Origin: Copromyces sp. CBS 386.78
Taxonomy: Eukaryota; Ascomycota; Sordariomycetes; Sordariales; Sordariaceae
DNA: 64,000 nucleotides
Direction: 5' to 3'
NCBI GenBank assembly: GCA_030685235.1
Contig: MU839100.1
Location: forward strand, 454,495-518,494
Of this stretch, positions 1-11,399 are shown piece by piece. The translations under genes and the position numbers were made by a program. Position 1 is the first letter of the stretch. The number at the start of each line of letters is the position of its first letter. A model generated the notes under the pieces. That model saw nothing but the letters and a program-made list of their open reading frames with translations, made no database searches and was not told the origin of the DNA.

Positions 1-1449
1 TAATTTATTTAATACCGTTATTTCTAACTGTAGTTTATAATTTATCTCTCTCTTCTAGTCTATTATTTATAAACGCCTAATTATTAAGAAGTTATTAAAT
101 TCCGCTTTCTACCTTTAAATAAATACTTAAATAAAATATATTAATATAAAAATTGAATAATATTTACATATTTTCGTTAATTAAGTATAAATAGACTAAA
201 TATAATAATTATTATTAATGGAATTCGTAAATAATAATATAGTATCCGAAACTATAAATATAACCCCCTTCTTTATTAATTACGGTTTCTACTCCCGTAT
301 AGGCATCGAACCTACAGCGGTTGTACCGTTAAAAAGTTTCTCGCTAGTATAATAAAAGGAATATTTAAAGGTTAGCGAATTATTCGTTCGTTTTAAAGCT
401 ATATAAAATTACGTATATACTTCTACGAAGAAGGTATAAGACCGATACGAAGTTAACGCTAACGAGAATCGGTCTAATATATTAAAATATTATGCGGGTA
501 ATTTTGTTATATTTAATACAATTAATTTTAATAACGGTAGGCCGTATAATAAGCTTTACTTATAATAGGAAAGCCCTTTTAAAATAAATTAAGTATAATC
601 CTATATTATTAAACTTATTTTACCCGCTAATATAAAGTGTTCGTTAATATTCTACGTTTCTATAGTAAAATTTTACTATAAAGGCCTCTTTAATTAAACC
701 AACCTATAAAGCGACGTACGAACTAACGAAGGTAGGGTTATAATTAAAATAAATAATTATAAAGAAGTAGTAAAGTAAGAGTTTAATAAACTTTTAAATT
801 ACTTCCAGCGGGGAAGTAATTATTATTAATTCTATATTATAAAGTAGAAATATTATAACCCTACTAGCGAGCCTTTCGATAACGTTAAGGGGGTAAGGGA
901 TTCCGTTATTACGTTTTACTATAATTATTTAAATACCCCTATCCTGCTAGCGGTTTAGAGTTAATTAGAAATTAAAATTATATTTCGAGAGCGGAGGGCC
1001 CTAGTACTTTAAATACGCTATATAGCGTTGCCCGCCTTAGTACTACCCCTAAAACGCTCTAAACATATTGCCGATTTAAAGGAATAAATTAATACCGCTA
1101 TAGTAAATATTATAGCTAGCCGGGAAGTACGAAGGCCCGCGATCGAAATTATAAACCGGGAGCTAGAACCCTTATCCGAAGAGGATGTAAAAAAAATAAA
1201 CGAATTCTTTTATAAAGTATTTAGGAAACTAGCGGAAGTTTAGTAGGGTAAGCGGCTACTAATAAGGAACGTAGAAGAACGATTGGAAGTTAGGACGTAC
1301 TAGTAGGGTAATAATAACGTTATTTAGGTACGGCTTATAAGCGTTGAATTACGGGTCGAGGAGTTGGAATAAGGGATAATCTATCGTTTTATATATATAT
1401 ACTAAATAGATCGTTTGAAGCTTTATAAGCTTCTTTTGCAGGGAGGTAA
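1..1449 (+). pseudogene. RIP-decayed 3' end of Ty3/gypsy pol (element X): integrase C-terminus and chromodomain-like region
   Basis: Plus-strand reading in the frame of position 542 gives a recognisable Ty3/gypsy integrase tail (SPFKI, then KLILPANIKCS and a VSIVKF motif) at about 545-690, followed at about 730-920 by a chromodomain-like stretch (EFNKLLNYFQRGSNYY, later a TSEPFDNVK segment in the place of the usual TWEP). It is broken by many TAA/TAG codons that would be CAA/CAG or TGG before RIP. Below 545 the frame fades and the upstream pol lies outside the window. From about 960 to 1,370 a charged frame continues on the same strand (RELEPLSEEDVKKINEFFYK); I do not recognise it. A polypurine-like tract (GGGAGG) sits directly before the LTR at 1,450. 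The element is dead. Confidence 0.6.
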
Positions 1450-1669
1450 TATTATAAGATTACCTATAATAGCACTAAGTACTATATAGTCGAGTCTATT
1501 GGCTATTGGCTAATAGGACCGCATATACGCATTAGTGGACCTCGGTCCCGGATTTAGGGCACGGTATAGCCTGCCCTATATCCAGACCGCACTCCTCCCT
1601 CCTCCTTCTTTCCTTCCTCGTACAACTACGTTTATCCTACCTCACCCCCAACGGTGTTGCCCCGTGATA
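1450..1669 (+). repeat. 3' LTR of element X
   Basis: This 220-base segment starts TATTATAAGA and ends CCCCGTGATA, which fits an LTR of the TGTCAC...GTGACA type after RIP of its TG and CA ends. The stretch before it (GCTTCTTTTGCAGGGAGG) matches the one before the 3' LTR of element Z (TAGCTTCTTTTAGGTAGGGG). The final 110 bases share the layout of the Z LTR, with a CCTCGTACAA block about 50 bases before the end. The start is by analogy; the end is firmer. No second copy is in the window. Confidence 0.55.
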
Positions 1670-2790
1670 ATCCCGTTCGAAGCTATCGAAACCGAATTAA
1701 ATAAGGCTATCCTTGGCGAACCCTACAAATAGGCTACAACCTTCGAATTAATTAATAAATTAAATAAAAAGTACGATAATATTAATATCGTCGTCGAATC
1801 CCGCCGCGCCCTCAAAAACTTTAAAATATTTAAAAATATAAAATAGACCGACTTTAAAAAAAAGTTCGTTACACTCGTTAATAAATATAAATTTAATAAT
1901 AATATAAAAATCTATTACCTCCGTTAAAAAATTAACGACTGTATTCGCTTCGCCCTTTCCTACTAATATCCCCAGCCTGCCGATAATAAATTTAATAAAT
2001 AATTTAAAACCGTTCGTAACTTCGCTAAAGTATTAGAAAATAAGGACTAACGTAAAAAATAGACTAACCCATTCTACAAAACTAATACAACCAACGCCTC
2101 CGCTCTTACCAATCGCTCTAGCACTTCTATAACCGAAATAACTATTAACTAAAGCGGCGACGCAATAAATCTTAACGCTATAACCGAAACAAATATCCAA
2201 ATATTTCGTATAATCGAAACTAGCGTTTTTAAATATCGTATAAAAACAAATATTTATACCTACTACGGAAAGCCCGGCTATTACTCTACTAATTATCGCG
2301 CCCGCATCAACTTCAAAAAGGAAATCAAGCCCCGCAATAACTGTAACAAAGGCCACAGCAGCAACGCTAGCAATACTAGCAACGGTAGCAACAACCGCAA
2401 TAATAGCAGCAACAATAGAGGCAACGGCAACTACAATAATAATAACGATAATAATAATAGCGGCGGTAACAATAACGGTAGTACCCAACAGCAGCCCGCC
2501 CAGGGCCAGCATAGCTATAAATAATAGCGCCCCAACTATAATAGTAGTTACTACGTCAATGCTATAAACCCCAGCGCTCCAACTCCCGGTACCCCGGCCC
2601 CCGGCTACTACAATCCTATTCCCGCTTATCAGCCCGGCTTTATCGGCCCAATTATAAATAACGAAAATAATTCCATCTCAGGCCAGGGAAATATACAACC
2701 TCCCAGCTAAATCGCGCTTAGAGGCACGAGTCCAACGGACATAGAGGAGACAACGGAACCGTCCCTATACGGTTAGATATTATCAAGATA
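1670..2790 (+). pseudogene. RIP-decayed gag (element Y) with ruined CCHC zinc knuckle
   Basis: In the frame of 1,535 a Gag-like protein can be followed from the LTR end at 1,669 to about 2,790: a capsid-like part (ATTFELINKLNKKYDN, then FKKKFVTLVNKYKF), a zinc knuckle at 2,255-2,296, an Asn/Ser/Gly-rich linker at about 2,340-2,480 and a Pro/Gln-rich tail. The knuckle has exact C-x2-C-x4-H-x4-C spacing, but all four ligands are now Tyr (TGY or CAY to TAY). In-frame stops are TAG/TAA, for example at 1,730. The frame enters in mid-capsid directly at the X LTR, so X probably inserted into this gag. A 159-codon minus-strand frame at 2,033-2,512 is only its shadow. Confidence 0.7.
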
Positions 2791-2927
2791 AATAAATCTT
2801 CAGTAGATAGCCGTTACAAACACCCTAATTCATTAAGTCTTTCCATCCATTTATCCTGCGGACCGCGTAAACTGCACTGCACTGCTCTTGTTAATAGCGG
2901 ATGCACGTGCCCTCTCGCCCCGTGATA
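2791..2927 (+). other. Possible LTR terminus, lightly mutated
   Basis: This short stretch has normal CA/TG content, unlike its surroundings, and ends CTCTCGCCCCGTGATA, very like the ends of the X and Z LTRs. It could be the end of an LTR starting near 2,778 (TATTATCAAG), which would place an LTR directly after the Y gag in a shortened element. No second copy is present to prove it. Confidence 0.3.
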
Positions 2928-3026
2928 GTAAAAGTCCTAATTTTTCCCGGCTTCTACCTTTTTTTTCTCTTTTTTCTTCCTATATATATATATAGTATTG
3001 CATTAATTTGCCCGCTTCGATTCGGA

Positions 3027-3286
3027 TTACCTATTTATCTACGGGTAGTAAATAATACGGTATTAGTATTTAGTTTGGGACTTATACGCGATTTACAGTT
3101 TAGAGGCGTAATAAAGAGGTAGAAGAAAAAGAAAAGAAAAAAAGTAAAAATTCTTATATACGTATAATATTGCGTTGATCTACCCTCTTTAATTTGGGTT
3201 TTACCTATTTACTTGCGGGTAGTAGGATAACGCGGCTTCAGTTTAGTGTAGGACTTATACGCAATTTACGGTTTAAAGGCGTAATA
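3027..3286. repeat. Imperfect direct repeat, two units of about 86 bases
   Basis: Unit 1 (3,027-3,113) and unit 2 (3,201-3,286) both begin TTACCTATTTA, share CGGGTAGTA and GGACTTATACGC, and end AGGCGTAATA. They lie 174 bases apart with different sequence between. They differ at many sites and do not code. Confidence 0.75.
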
Positions 3287-3290
3287 TAAG

Positions 3291-3379
3291 GAAAGAAAAA
3301 AAGAAAAAAGATAAAAGAAAAAGATAAAAGATAAAAGAAAAAGATAAAAAATAAAAAAAAAGATAAAAGATAGAAAGAA
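3291..3379. repeat. Purine-rich low-complexity tract (AAAGATAA-type)
   Basis: About 90 bases consist almost only of A and G with scattered T, as variants of AAAGATAAAAG. It produces an artificial Phe/Leu-rich frame on the minus strand and is not a gene. Confidence 0.85.
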
Positions 3380-4137
3380 ATATTTAATATATTTTTCGTA
3401 ATCTTTCTTTTAGTAAAGTTTGACGTACTTTTAAAAATCAATTTGGGTTTCAATTACTAAACCCTATTTATAAAGATATATAGGATAAAAGTAGTTTGCC
3501 GTTTATTTTAGCCGCTTCGGTCAGTTTTACCTATAATAATATTATTACTTCTAATATCGTATGTAGTACTTTTAATAAATTCGAAAAGTATAGGAGTTTT
3601 ATTAAAGTTAATAATAAAATTTTTAGCTACTTAATTAAAAGAGGGGAAATTAATTAATAATAAAGATAATAATAATTATATAAAAAGAGTATAAATTGTT
3701 TATTTTGCGGGGGGTTAGCGGGCTATATATTAGATAGGTAATATTTATAGTTATAGGCTAGGTAATATTTCGTTAAATAAATTTAAGGAAATTAATAATT
3801 AGACGAAGATAATTTTCCAATATTTTTGAAAATTATTATATAATCCAACGAAGGGAAATATTATAGTAGCGTATAAATTTTTTAAATTAATTAGTTAAGA
3901 ATATAAATTCTGATTTAGAGCGTTTTATTAATTTATAGAAAGTGTTTTTGGCCGTTAATTTAAATTAATTAATGCGTACAATTTCGCCTAATTTATATTT
4001 ATTAAAAAAGTTAGTGAAAATTTTCTTTTCTATATTTAGTTATTTCGGTTAGAAAGGAAAGGGAATACTATAAATAATTTTATTTTTATACTACTATTAA
4101 TATTAAATAGTCGTATATAGGATTTTAAAATAGATTA
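3380..4137. other. AT-rich RIP-like spacer, no gene seen
   Basis: This is TA-rich DNA left of element W with no frame or repeat that I recognise. It is probably older decayed repeat. Confidence 0.5.
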
Positions 4138-4142
4138 TTACT
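4138..4142. repeat. Target-site duplication of W, left copy (TTACT)
   Basis: TTACT lies directly outside the left LTR and is repeated exactly at 18,741-18,745 outside the right LTR. Five bases is the usual size for Ty3/gypsy integrases. Confidence 0.9.
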
Positions 4143-4419
4143 TGTAAGGGTGCAGTAGAGCGATACGCAGGTGCTGGCCAGAAGGTAATTTATTAAGGTT
4201 CTACGAGGGGAAAAGGGGAGAAGGACTAGCCCGTAGGGCGGTCTAGCTACCTATCTTTTTATAGCCGTATGCCGTACGTAGATGCCTAACTGCCTAAAGT
4301 AGTATAATAGGGGTTGGAGGAGCCCCGAGGGTATTCGAAGGGCGTACCGGCTTACTATACTAATATTAGTCTAACTAACTGTATACCAAATATTAATACT
4401 AAACGCCAAACCTATAATA
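4143..4419 (-). repeat. 3' LTR of W (heavily RIPed copy)
   Basis: This is the 277-base partner of 18,464-18,740. It starts TGTAAGGGTGCAG and ends CCTATAATA where the other copy has CCCATAACA. Compared with the right LTR the last 80 bases are strongly C-to-T and G-to-A mutated, while the first 150 bases are less mutated than in the right copy. The two LTRs therefore carry complementary undamaged halves. Confidence 0.9.
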
Positions 4420-4740
4420 TTAACCCCCCCCTTCTCCCCTACAAACACGTCGCGTAAGCTATACTTATTATTTATATTAACTAAATCTCACCCCCCTTCT
4501 AAACTTACTCTCTTTCTTTCTTATTCCCTATTAATAATTATAATTATAGCGTTAATATACCCTTGCCCAAATATCCTTCCCTACCTAATATTTTATTACC
4601 CTTATTATTAATCTTTCGCTATTTCCTAATTATCTTTAGAATTTAAAACCCGTTATTCTAATTTACTCCTACTAATTAATATACTTTCTAATTTATCTCC
4701 TAATTTTAACCCTTTTAAGCTCCGCCCTATTACGCCCGCG

Positions 4741-6095
4741 CCCTATATACCTAAAATAATTATTACCGTACCGCCGCCGTCTAATACTAGGAAGTCCGCC
4801 CGCGCTACTATTATTAAAATAATACCGTAGTAGTATTCTAAATATATAAACGTTAGGGACGCTAATACTTATATATTTATAAAAGGCCGGGATTATTATA
4901 CGCCCTACTTCAAAATTAAACAGGCCGATATTTATTATACTTAGCTCCTTACTATCTAAGAACGGTATACCGCCTAATTAGTACGTAATTACCCCGTTAA
5001 TAAAAGTATTACAACGGAAATTTATAATCTTTTCCGGAAGATGGTAATAATTGCCCGCTACTTTAATAAATTAAAGAAAAATAATTTAACTATTAAATAA
5101 ATAACCCTATAATTCTAAATATATTTATATTTATATTTCCTAAAGATGCTGCCTATAAAGTATTTAATTACTCCGCGGGGGTCGAACTGCTTACTACCGC
5201 TACTCTAATCGCCGCTGTAGTATTTTTAATTGCAATCCCGGCGAATTTTAAATTTACGCCCTCTATTACCTTAATAGAAGTATAATAAATTTTAAATAAA
5301 TTAGGGGAAGAGCTTCGCTCCCTCTATACCGATTAAAATAGTTAAGCCGGTTCTTAAGCCTTCGTTTTCGCTAAATTCTCCCGTACTAATTATAAGGCTG
5401 CTACTACTACTAGGGCTACTGCCGCCGACGCTACCGCCGACGCTAAGATTGCCGCCGTTGTTACCGAAAGTACTATTACCGCCGCTCTAAATACCGTTAC
5501 TAGTATTAATACTACCGTTTCCGGGTTCGAATTCCGTCTTTCTAAATTCAATTCCTAATTTAATACTATCCGTACTAATATTACAGTATTAAATACCTAT
5601 ACTACTAGGTTCGAATCTTAATATACTATCGCCCGGTCGACTTTCGGCTAAATTTTAATTCGCTTCGATAAATTAGAGGGGAAAGAAAAGGAGAGGGAAA
5701 GGAAAGAGTATAGGGTAATAGAAATAGAGGGGGAAAATAATATTAATAATTTAAGGCTCGATATTCGTATTCGGTTAGTAAAATTGTTTAGGGGTATAAT
5801 TAGGGGTATTAATATTATTACTATTAAGTTGGAGGAGGAGATAGGGGTAGGGTAGGGGATAAAGGAATTAGAGGAGGAATTCGAAAAGACTGAAAAGAAG
5901 GAAAAGACTAAGAAAAGAATTCGTTTTACTAATATAAATAAAGAGGAAGAGGCTAAGGAAATTCTTACTAAAAAGAAGAAAAGACTTATTTACTAAATTA
6001 AAAAGCCTTCGTCCTCTATATTCCGGGTATTAGAAAACCTTAATAATATTATAAAGCCGGATTTTAATTCGCTTATCCTAAGGGAAACCCTTTAA
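4741..6095 (+). pseudogene. Decayed plus-strand frame inside W, opposite to pol
   Basis: Between the W integrase end and its 3' LTR two plus-strand frames read like protein. One runs from about 4,741 to 5,100 (PPPSNTRKSARATIIKII, later NLFRKMVIIARYFNKLKKNN). The other runs from about 5,103 to 6,095 and is Ala/Thr-rich, then strongly charged (KLEGKEKEREKE, then ELEEEFEKTEKKEKTKK), like a coiled coil. They are in different frames, so a frameshift or an intron would be needed to join them. Stops are TAA/TAG, but RIPed DNA lacks TGA anyway, so that is weak support. It could be an extra antisense ORF of W or a fragment of another element. I do not recognise the product. Confidence 0.4.
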
Positions 6096-6199
6096 TTAAT
6101 TTATTTCGTTTAATTTTTATACCTTTTTACTAATACCGCTAATATTAATTAATCTCCCCTCTATTTAACTTTAACCCTTATAAATTAATTTATTAGCCT

Positions 6200-7786
6200 A
6201 TTATTAACTCGAATATTTCCGTATTTCTATTCAAAAGTTTCAAGCGCTTCGGATTCTATAAAATTTTTTAAGGGGTACTACGAAAATTTATAATACCCTA
6301 CCTACTTAATAAGAACCTTCCTATTTATTAATAAACTATTTATATATAATATTTCTTTTATAAAATATTCTTCTTCGCCCTCTATTAAAATAAGTAAGGG
6401 TTAATAATCTATAGTAATTTACCCTAATAAAGGGTCGTCTATAACCCTCTAGAGGAGATTAATATAAAAAATATTATAAACGTTATTCAGTAAACCGGTA
6501 AATTCTACGACTAACGGGGAAAGGATTCGAAAAATAGTATACTTAATATATAATTAATTAAATTTCTTTTTAAATTTAAAAGAGGCGTAATTCTTAAAAT
6601 TCAATTATACTTTATCGCCAATTTAAAAACGTTCAACAGGTCGGTAAGTACGGTTAATATATTTCTCCTACTTTTAGGCCGCTACGGCTATAATAATTTA
6701 ATAAATATCTATAATTTATAATAATTTTTCGACGAATTATTAAGCCTAAATATCTGCTAAGATACGAAAATTTCTAACCGATTCGGGGGTAATTAATACT
6801 AGAGTTTTAAAATTATAACCGTATACTATAAAAAAGAGGGATATATTAATAAACGTATTAATACGATTATTAATTGCTAATTAAGCTATTAGGCACTATT
6901 TATATTAATTATTTTAAGCCTAATTAATATATACTTAAAAAGGCTTAAACTTTTTAATTTATCCTTTCGGAACTACTATCGGTCTAAAGGTAATAAACTA
7001 TACTTAATAACTATTTAATACCTAAGAATTCGTAGAATCTTTTTTAAAACTATCTAGTCTAATTAAAACCCCGGTCGCTAACGATTAACCGTAACTAACT
7101 ATAATACTAAACGAAGTAAATTAAAAACTTTTCGGCGTACGTTTTTATATTTATCGATAATATAAATTCTAAGATAACATTCTTATTAAGGCGGTCTATA
7201 ATAATTAGGAGGCAAATATTACCTCCTAATAAAGGAAAGTTAGTAATAAAGTCTATTTAAATATTCCGGAAAAATTAATCTAAAATAAGTAGAAATTATA
7301 GGAGCCCCCTCCGCTAATTTCTTTAATACTTAACCGAATTGTAAATATAGTAATTATAAAGAAATTATTATATATATATATTTAATAACGGCTAATAAAA
7401 GTACCGAATAAGAATTATTATAATATTTATTCTTCTTAAGTACCCGAAGGCCTAAGAATCGTATATAATTTAAATAATCTTAGTATAGAAGGTATTAAAT
7501 TTTCTATTGGAATTAGAAAATTATATAGCTTCGGACTTAATCGCTATTAAATTCCTAGGGATTTAGAATTTATTTTTATACCGAAGTCTACTTTTATTGT
7601 CTATTAAATAGTTTACAATTTAAAACTTTAATTTTATAAAGGAGAAGTCCTATTCGTTATTTTTAACCGCCTAAAATATTTATTAATAGAAAGAATCCTT
7701 TATAATAATAATATTTTAAAAATATTATAAATCCGGATCTTCGAATATTTATACTCCCTTCCTTATTTCTAAACGCCGTTATATCC
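6200..7786 (-). pseudogene. W integrase C-terminal part and chromodomain-like tail
   Basis: Minus-strand reading at about 6,640-6,450 gives an integrase tail (IGDKV, LNFKNYASFKFKKK, KYTIFRIL) in the order seen in Ty3/gypsy polyproteins. Next comes a segment with IEGEEEYFIKEIL at about 6,380, the usual start of a fused chromodomain. Upstream minus-strand sequence up to 7,786 should be the integrase core but is too mutated to delimit. The frame is cut at the Z insertion site (CTATT, 7,787-7,791) and resumes at 14,897. Confidence 0.6.
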
Positions 7787-7791
7787 CTATT
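7787..7791. repeat. Target-site duplication of Z, left copy (CTATT)
   Basis: CTATT precedes the 5' LTR of Z and recurs at 14,892-14,896 directly after the 3' LTR. This shows that Z inserted into W by normal integration. Confidence 0.9.
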
Positions 7792-8023
7792 TATCACGGG
7801 GTTAGCCTATATTGCATGTGCTGGTAACAGTAGCTCTCTGAGACTACTGTCACCATTTCGGTTAATTGGCTGCGGCCTCCCGCCATAGACTTACTAGTTT
7901 ATAGCTCGAGTCCTATAAAGCCTATCTCCCGAGCGTACCTCTATACTTCTCTTCCTTTCCTCTCCTCGTACAATTACGTATATTTAATATTTATACCCAA
8001 CTTTTCGCCCTCTACCCGTAATA
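7792..8023 (+). repeat. 5' LTR of Z
   Basis: The 232-base LTR starts TATCACGGGG and ends CCCGTAATA, so the intact ends were probably TGTCACGGGG and CCCGTGACA. It keeps many CA/TG sites that are TA in the 3' LTR. Confidence 0.9.
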
Positions 8024-8619
8024 GTTAATTATACCTTTTAACTATTACGTTTATAGCGTAAACCTATTTATTGCGATTATTTTTCGATCGCGCGCGTATA
8101 GGGATCGCCTCGTTACAAGTCGCTAAGCCTAATACCCCCCTAAGTATCGATAATCGTAATTATAATAATCGCCCAATTAAAATTCTAACATCCTTTTACT
8201 AATACATAAGGGAAAGTACTCTTTATTTAATAGATAAGAGATCGCTTATTTTTAACTACTTTAAACGGTCCTAGTAGCAGACCTTTATTTTTATTTTATT
8301 TTAAATAATTACTTCTTTTTTATTTTATATTTTACGACGATAGCAATCCCGCCTTTTTTTCCCCTAACAGTAGTATTAATAGCGGTAATCTTCTTAACTT
8401 TTCTATTCCTACTACTAATAACGGTAATCCGTTTAATTTAGAATTATTACGTTCTACTATTAATATTTTTAATAGCGAATTCGATATTATAATTTATTGC
8501 GCTACGCTTTTCGACCTTCTTTAACCTACTATTATAATTCTCGCTAATCTTTTCGAAGGCTTCGATTAATTAAAAGGTTTCCTAATCCCATACAAATATT
8601 TTAAAGTAACTTCTCTTTT

Positions 8620-9770
8620 CTTTTAAACCTTTACTTTCTACTCTATTATTATACTTCTTAATCGCCTTTATTATACTAATTTCGAATACTACAACAATTT
8701 CGAAAGTAATTTCTAATATTTTGAAGAGGAATTTAGAATTGCCCGCTAAATAGCCGACGACGCTTAATCTAACTTCAATTAAAAGAACTTCGATTATATT
8801 AATTTTAAATCCGTTTATAATATTTTATTCGTAGAATATAATACTTTTAAAATATAAATTTCCTCTTTTTCCCCTATTAATAATATAACTACGAAAGTAA
8901 TTATATCCTCCTTTCTTCGCTAAATAGTAGAAAACCTACTTATTTTTATAAGTAAGGAAATTAGCGGTCCCGTTCGCAAATATAAGATTTTTAAAGCTTA
9001 GCGTTTTTATATTTAATTTTAATAGAAATATAATGCCGCTCTTTACTCTTCTAAAGATATTAAAATTATTTATACTACTATATTTTTAGGACTTAAGATT
9101 TTATTCGGCATTTAGGATAATTTGGACGTAATCTAATTAGACCCCAATAAAGCGAATTAACGTTAGAAAATAAATATTAAATTTATAGAATATTTAGTCT
9201 TTCGTTTTTAGAATATAAATTTTAAAATAGATGCTAGCCGCCGTTTATAAGAATTATATATAAAGAATATATTTTTCGCGGATTTCGAATTTAAATTAAT
9301 TAATTTAATAAACTTCTATAATTTCGATAATTCGATAAAGGTTTATTATTTCCGGAATAAGATTAATAAGTATTTCTATAATACTTTTACTTATTACGAC
9401 CTTCCCCCCGATAACGATTTTAAATATTAATTCGAAATTTATTATAACGTCGCTAATAATTTTAAAAACGCGGATTATTATTAAAAGATAGCGAATTATT
9501 TCTTTAATTTTAGTAGCAATATTAATAATAATAATAATAGCAGAGGTCGCTCTAGCGCCAAACTTTTTACTAATAACGTTTTTATTAGTTAGGGCGGTAA
9601 TAAAATAGATTTAAACGCCGTTAATTTTGTAATCTTTATCTATAAGGATATTTTCGATTAATATTCTTACGATAGCCTCTACTATTATTATAGTAAGCCC
9701 GGTTATATTGCCCGCAATTATACTACCTTAATTAATTATAGTTCTTAAGGCCCCTAATACTCTACTAGTA
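8620..9770 (+). pseudogene. Z gag, RIP-decayed, zinc knuckle ruined
   Basis: Plus-strand Gag-like reading ends in a zinc knuckle at 9,680-9,721 with exact C-x2-C-x4-H-x4-C spacing and the usual SKPG and IARN fillers. The three Cys and the His are all Tyr now. A Ser/Asn/Gly-rich stretch lies upstream at about 9,510-9,560. The start of gag is not determinable. Confidence 0.65.
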
Positions 9771-10080
9771 AAAAGTTAAAGAATAAAAGTCATAGCAAAG
9801 GTTATAATTAAAAGTAAGTCTGCGCCGCTAATACTATTCTAGCTACCCCGGCTACTCTAATTGCCCTCGCCGAGCCTGCTACTAGTAGAGAGTATTATAA
9901 CGATTAGGAAAACATTTAGCCTCTATATATAATTGCGTATAGAAGTTTGGCCGGGTTATATTTAAGAGACGAGTTTTAGGCTCTACGGAATTAGAAGGTT
10001 TAGAGGAAATTAAAGTTTAATTATTAAATAATTTTACTTCCCTAAATTTAATATTTTTATTTTTTTATATTATAACCCGT

Positions 10081-10344
10081 TTGTATAAAGATTATTATAT
10101 TACCCTTATTAATAGCAGTTATTCTACTTTCGCGTTTATTAATCGCTCCTTTATCGTTAAAAATAACTTTCCTTATTTCCAATTATTAAAAGCGAAAAAA
10201 TTCGTTTTTATTAACGGAATAGTTAAAAATATTATTTTTAAAGGAATAATAATTAAACTCCAGATCGGTTATTACGAAGAGACTATTACTTTTTTAGTTT
10301 ACAATATTTTTAAAAAATACTTAATTATTTTAAACTTCTTATAA
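10081..10344 (+). pseudogene. Z retroviral-type aspartyl protease domain, catalytic triad lost
   Basis: An 87-codon stretch free of stops reads as the protease domain of a Ty3/gypsy pol: INSS at the catalytic loop, then STFAFINRSF, KLQIGYYEETITFLV and a final YLIILNFL (normally YPIILGLPWL). The catalytic Asp-Ser-Gly is Asn-Ser-Ser at 10,111-10,119, from G-to-A changes in both the Asp and Gly codons. It is not an independent gene. Confidence 0.75.
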
Positions 10345-11399
10345 ATATAATACTATTAGTTAGAAATCGATTACAAATAATATAATATATACTTTAACTA
10401 TACCACCTACTAAGGCCGCTATTTACTAGCGGATTTTTCTAAATATTAGACAGTAGTATTTAAAGCCTTTATTAACCGGGTTTTAATAGCCTCCGTTTAC
10501 TAAATACTTATCCTGCTAATTAAGAAGGGAGAAATTAAATTTCCTTTTCTAATTATTAAAAAGGAGGAAACCGAATCCCACCTTCTAACTATTAAAAAAG
10601 AGAAGATTAAAAAGGTCGCGGTAGAATTTATTTTAAAACTTTTATCTGCTCCCAAACTCCCTCCTACTACTATTAAATTTAAGATCGATCCTAAGACCGG
10701 TTACCGTACGGTCCCCGTTCCTATTTAAGCGCTAATAGTCCGGAAGGTTAAATTTAAAATCGTTATTACCGGTACTACCATTCTCTTTATTAAAATTAAG
10801 AGCCCTACGCTTTACGAACTTTATATACGTATAGGTAGCCGACGTATTTTAATTAACGTAAATTACCCCTAATACCGCCGCCTTCGTAAATTTAATTATA
10901 AGTTTAACCCTAGTAATATTAAAGTACTTAACGTAGCCGTATTCAATTTTATTTACGAAAAAGAGTAATTATAACCGTACGTTATAAATTACGCCGAAAT
11001 CGAAAAGCTGCCGGCTATAACGGATTTTTAAAATTTAAATTTAACTAAAGAAATAGTTAATAATATTATAGAGGGCGATAGAAGGAAGTACAAGGAAAGT
11101 TTACCCCCCGCGTTCTATAATTTTATTAACAAAATAATTAATATCTATATTTTAAAAAATACCCGCGAGGCTGTAATCTTGGCTAAAGCAATTAATTTTA
11201 TTAGGAATTTCGAGACCGATATATCTATATACGAGGAGATTATTTAATAGATATATTTAACTAAAGTCGACGAAGAAAATATAAAGAAATTTTTCGATAA
11301 AATAGACCGGTTACTAAAGATTAAAAAGGAGATTATTGAAATTTTAAACCGTTTTAAGGGACGGAGGTATATTAGTGAAATTGCCGTTTTTTTACTCTC

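Noticed and set aside
2033..2512. 159-codon minus-strand ORF with Ala/Val/Ile-rich, membrane-like sequence
   Set aside because: It is the complement of the Asn/Ser-rich linker of the Y gag; the apparent hydrophobicity comes from AAT/AAC repeats read backwards.
10081..10344. 87-codon ORF considered as an independent small gene
   Set aside because: It is the stop-free protease segment of element Z pol, with the catalytic motif mutated.
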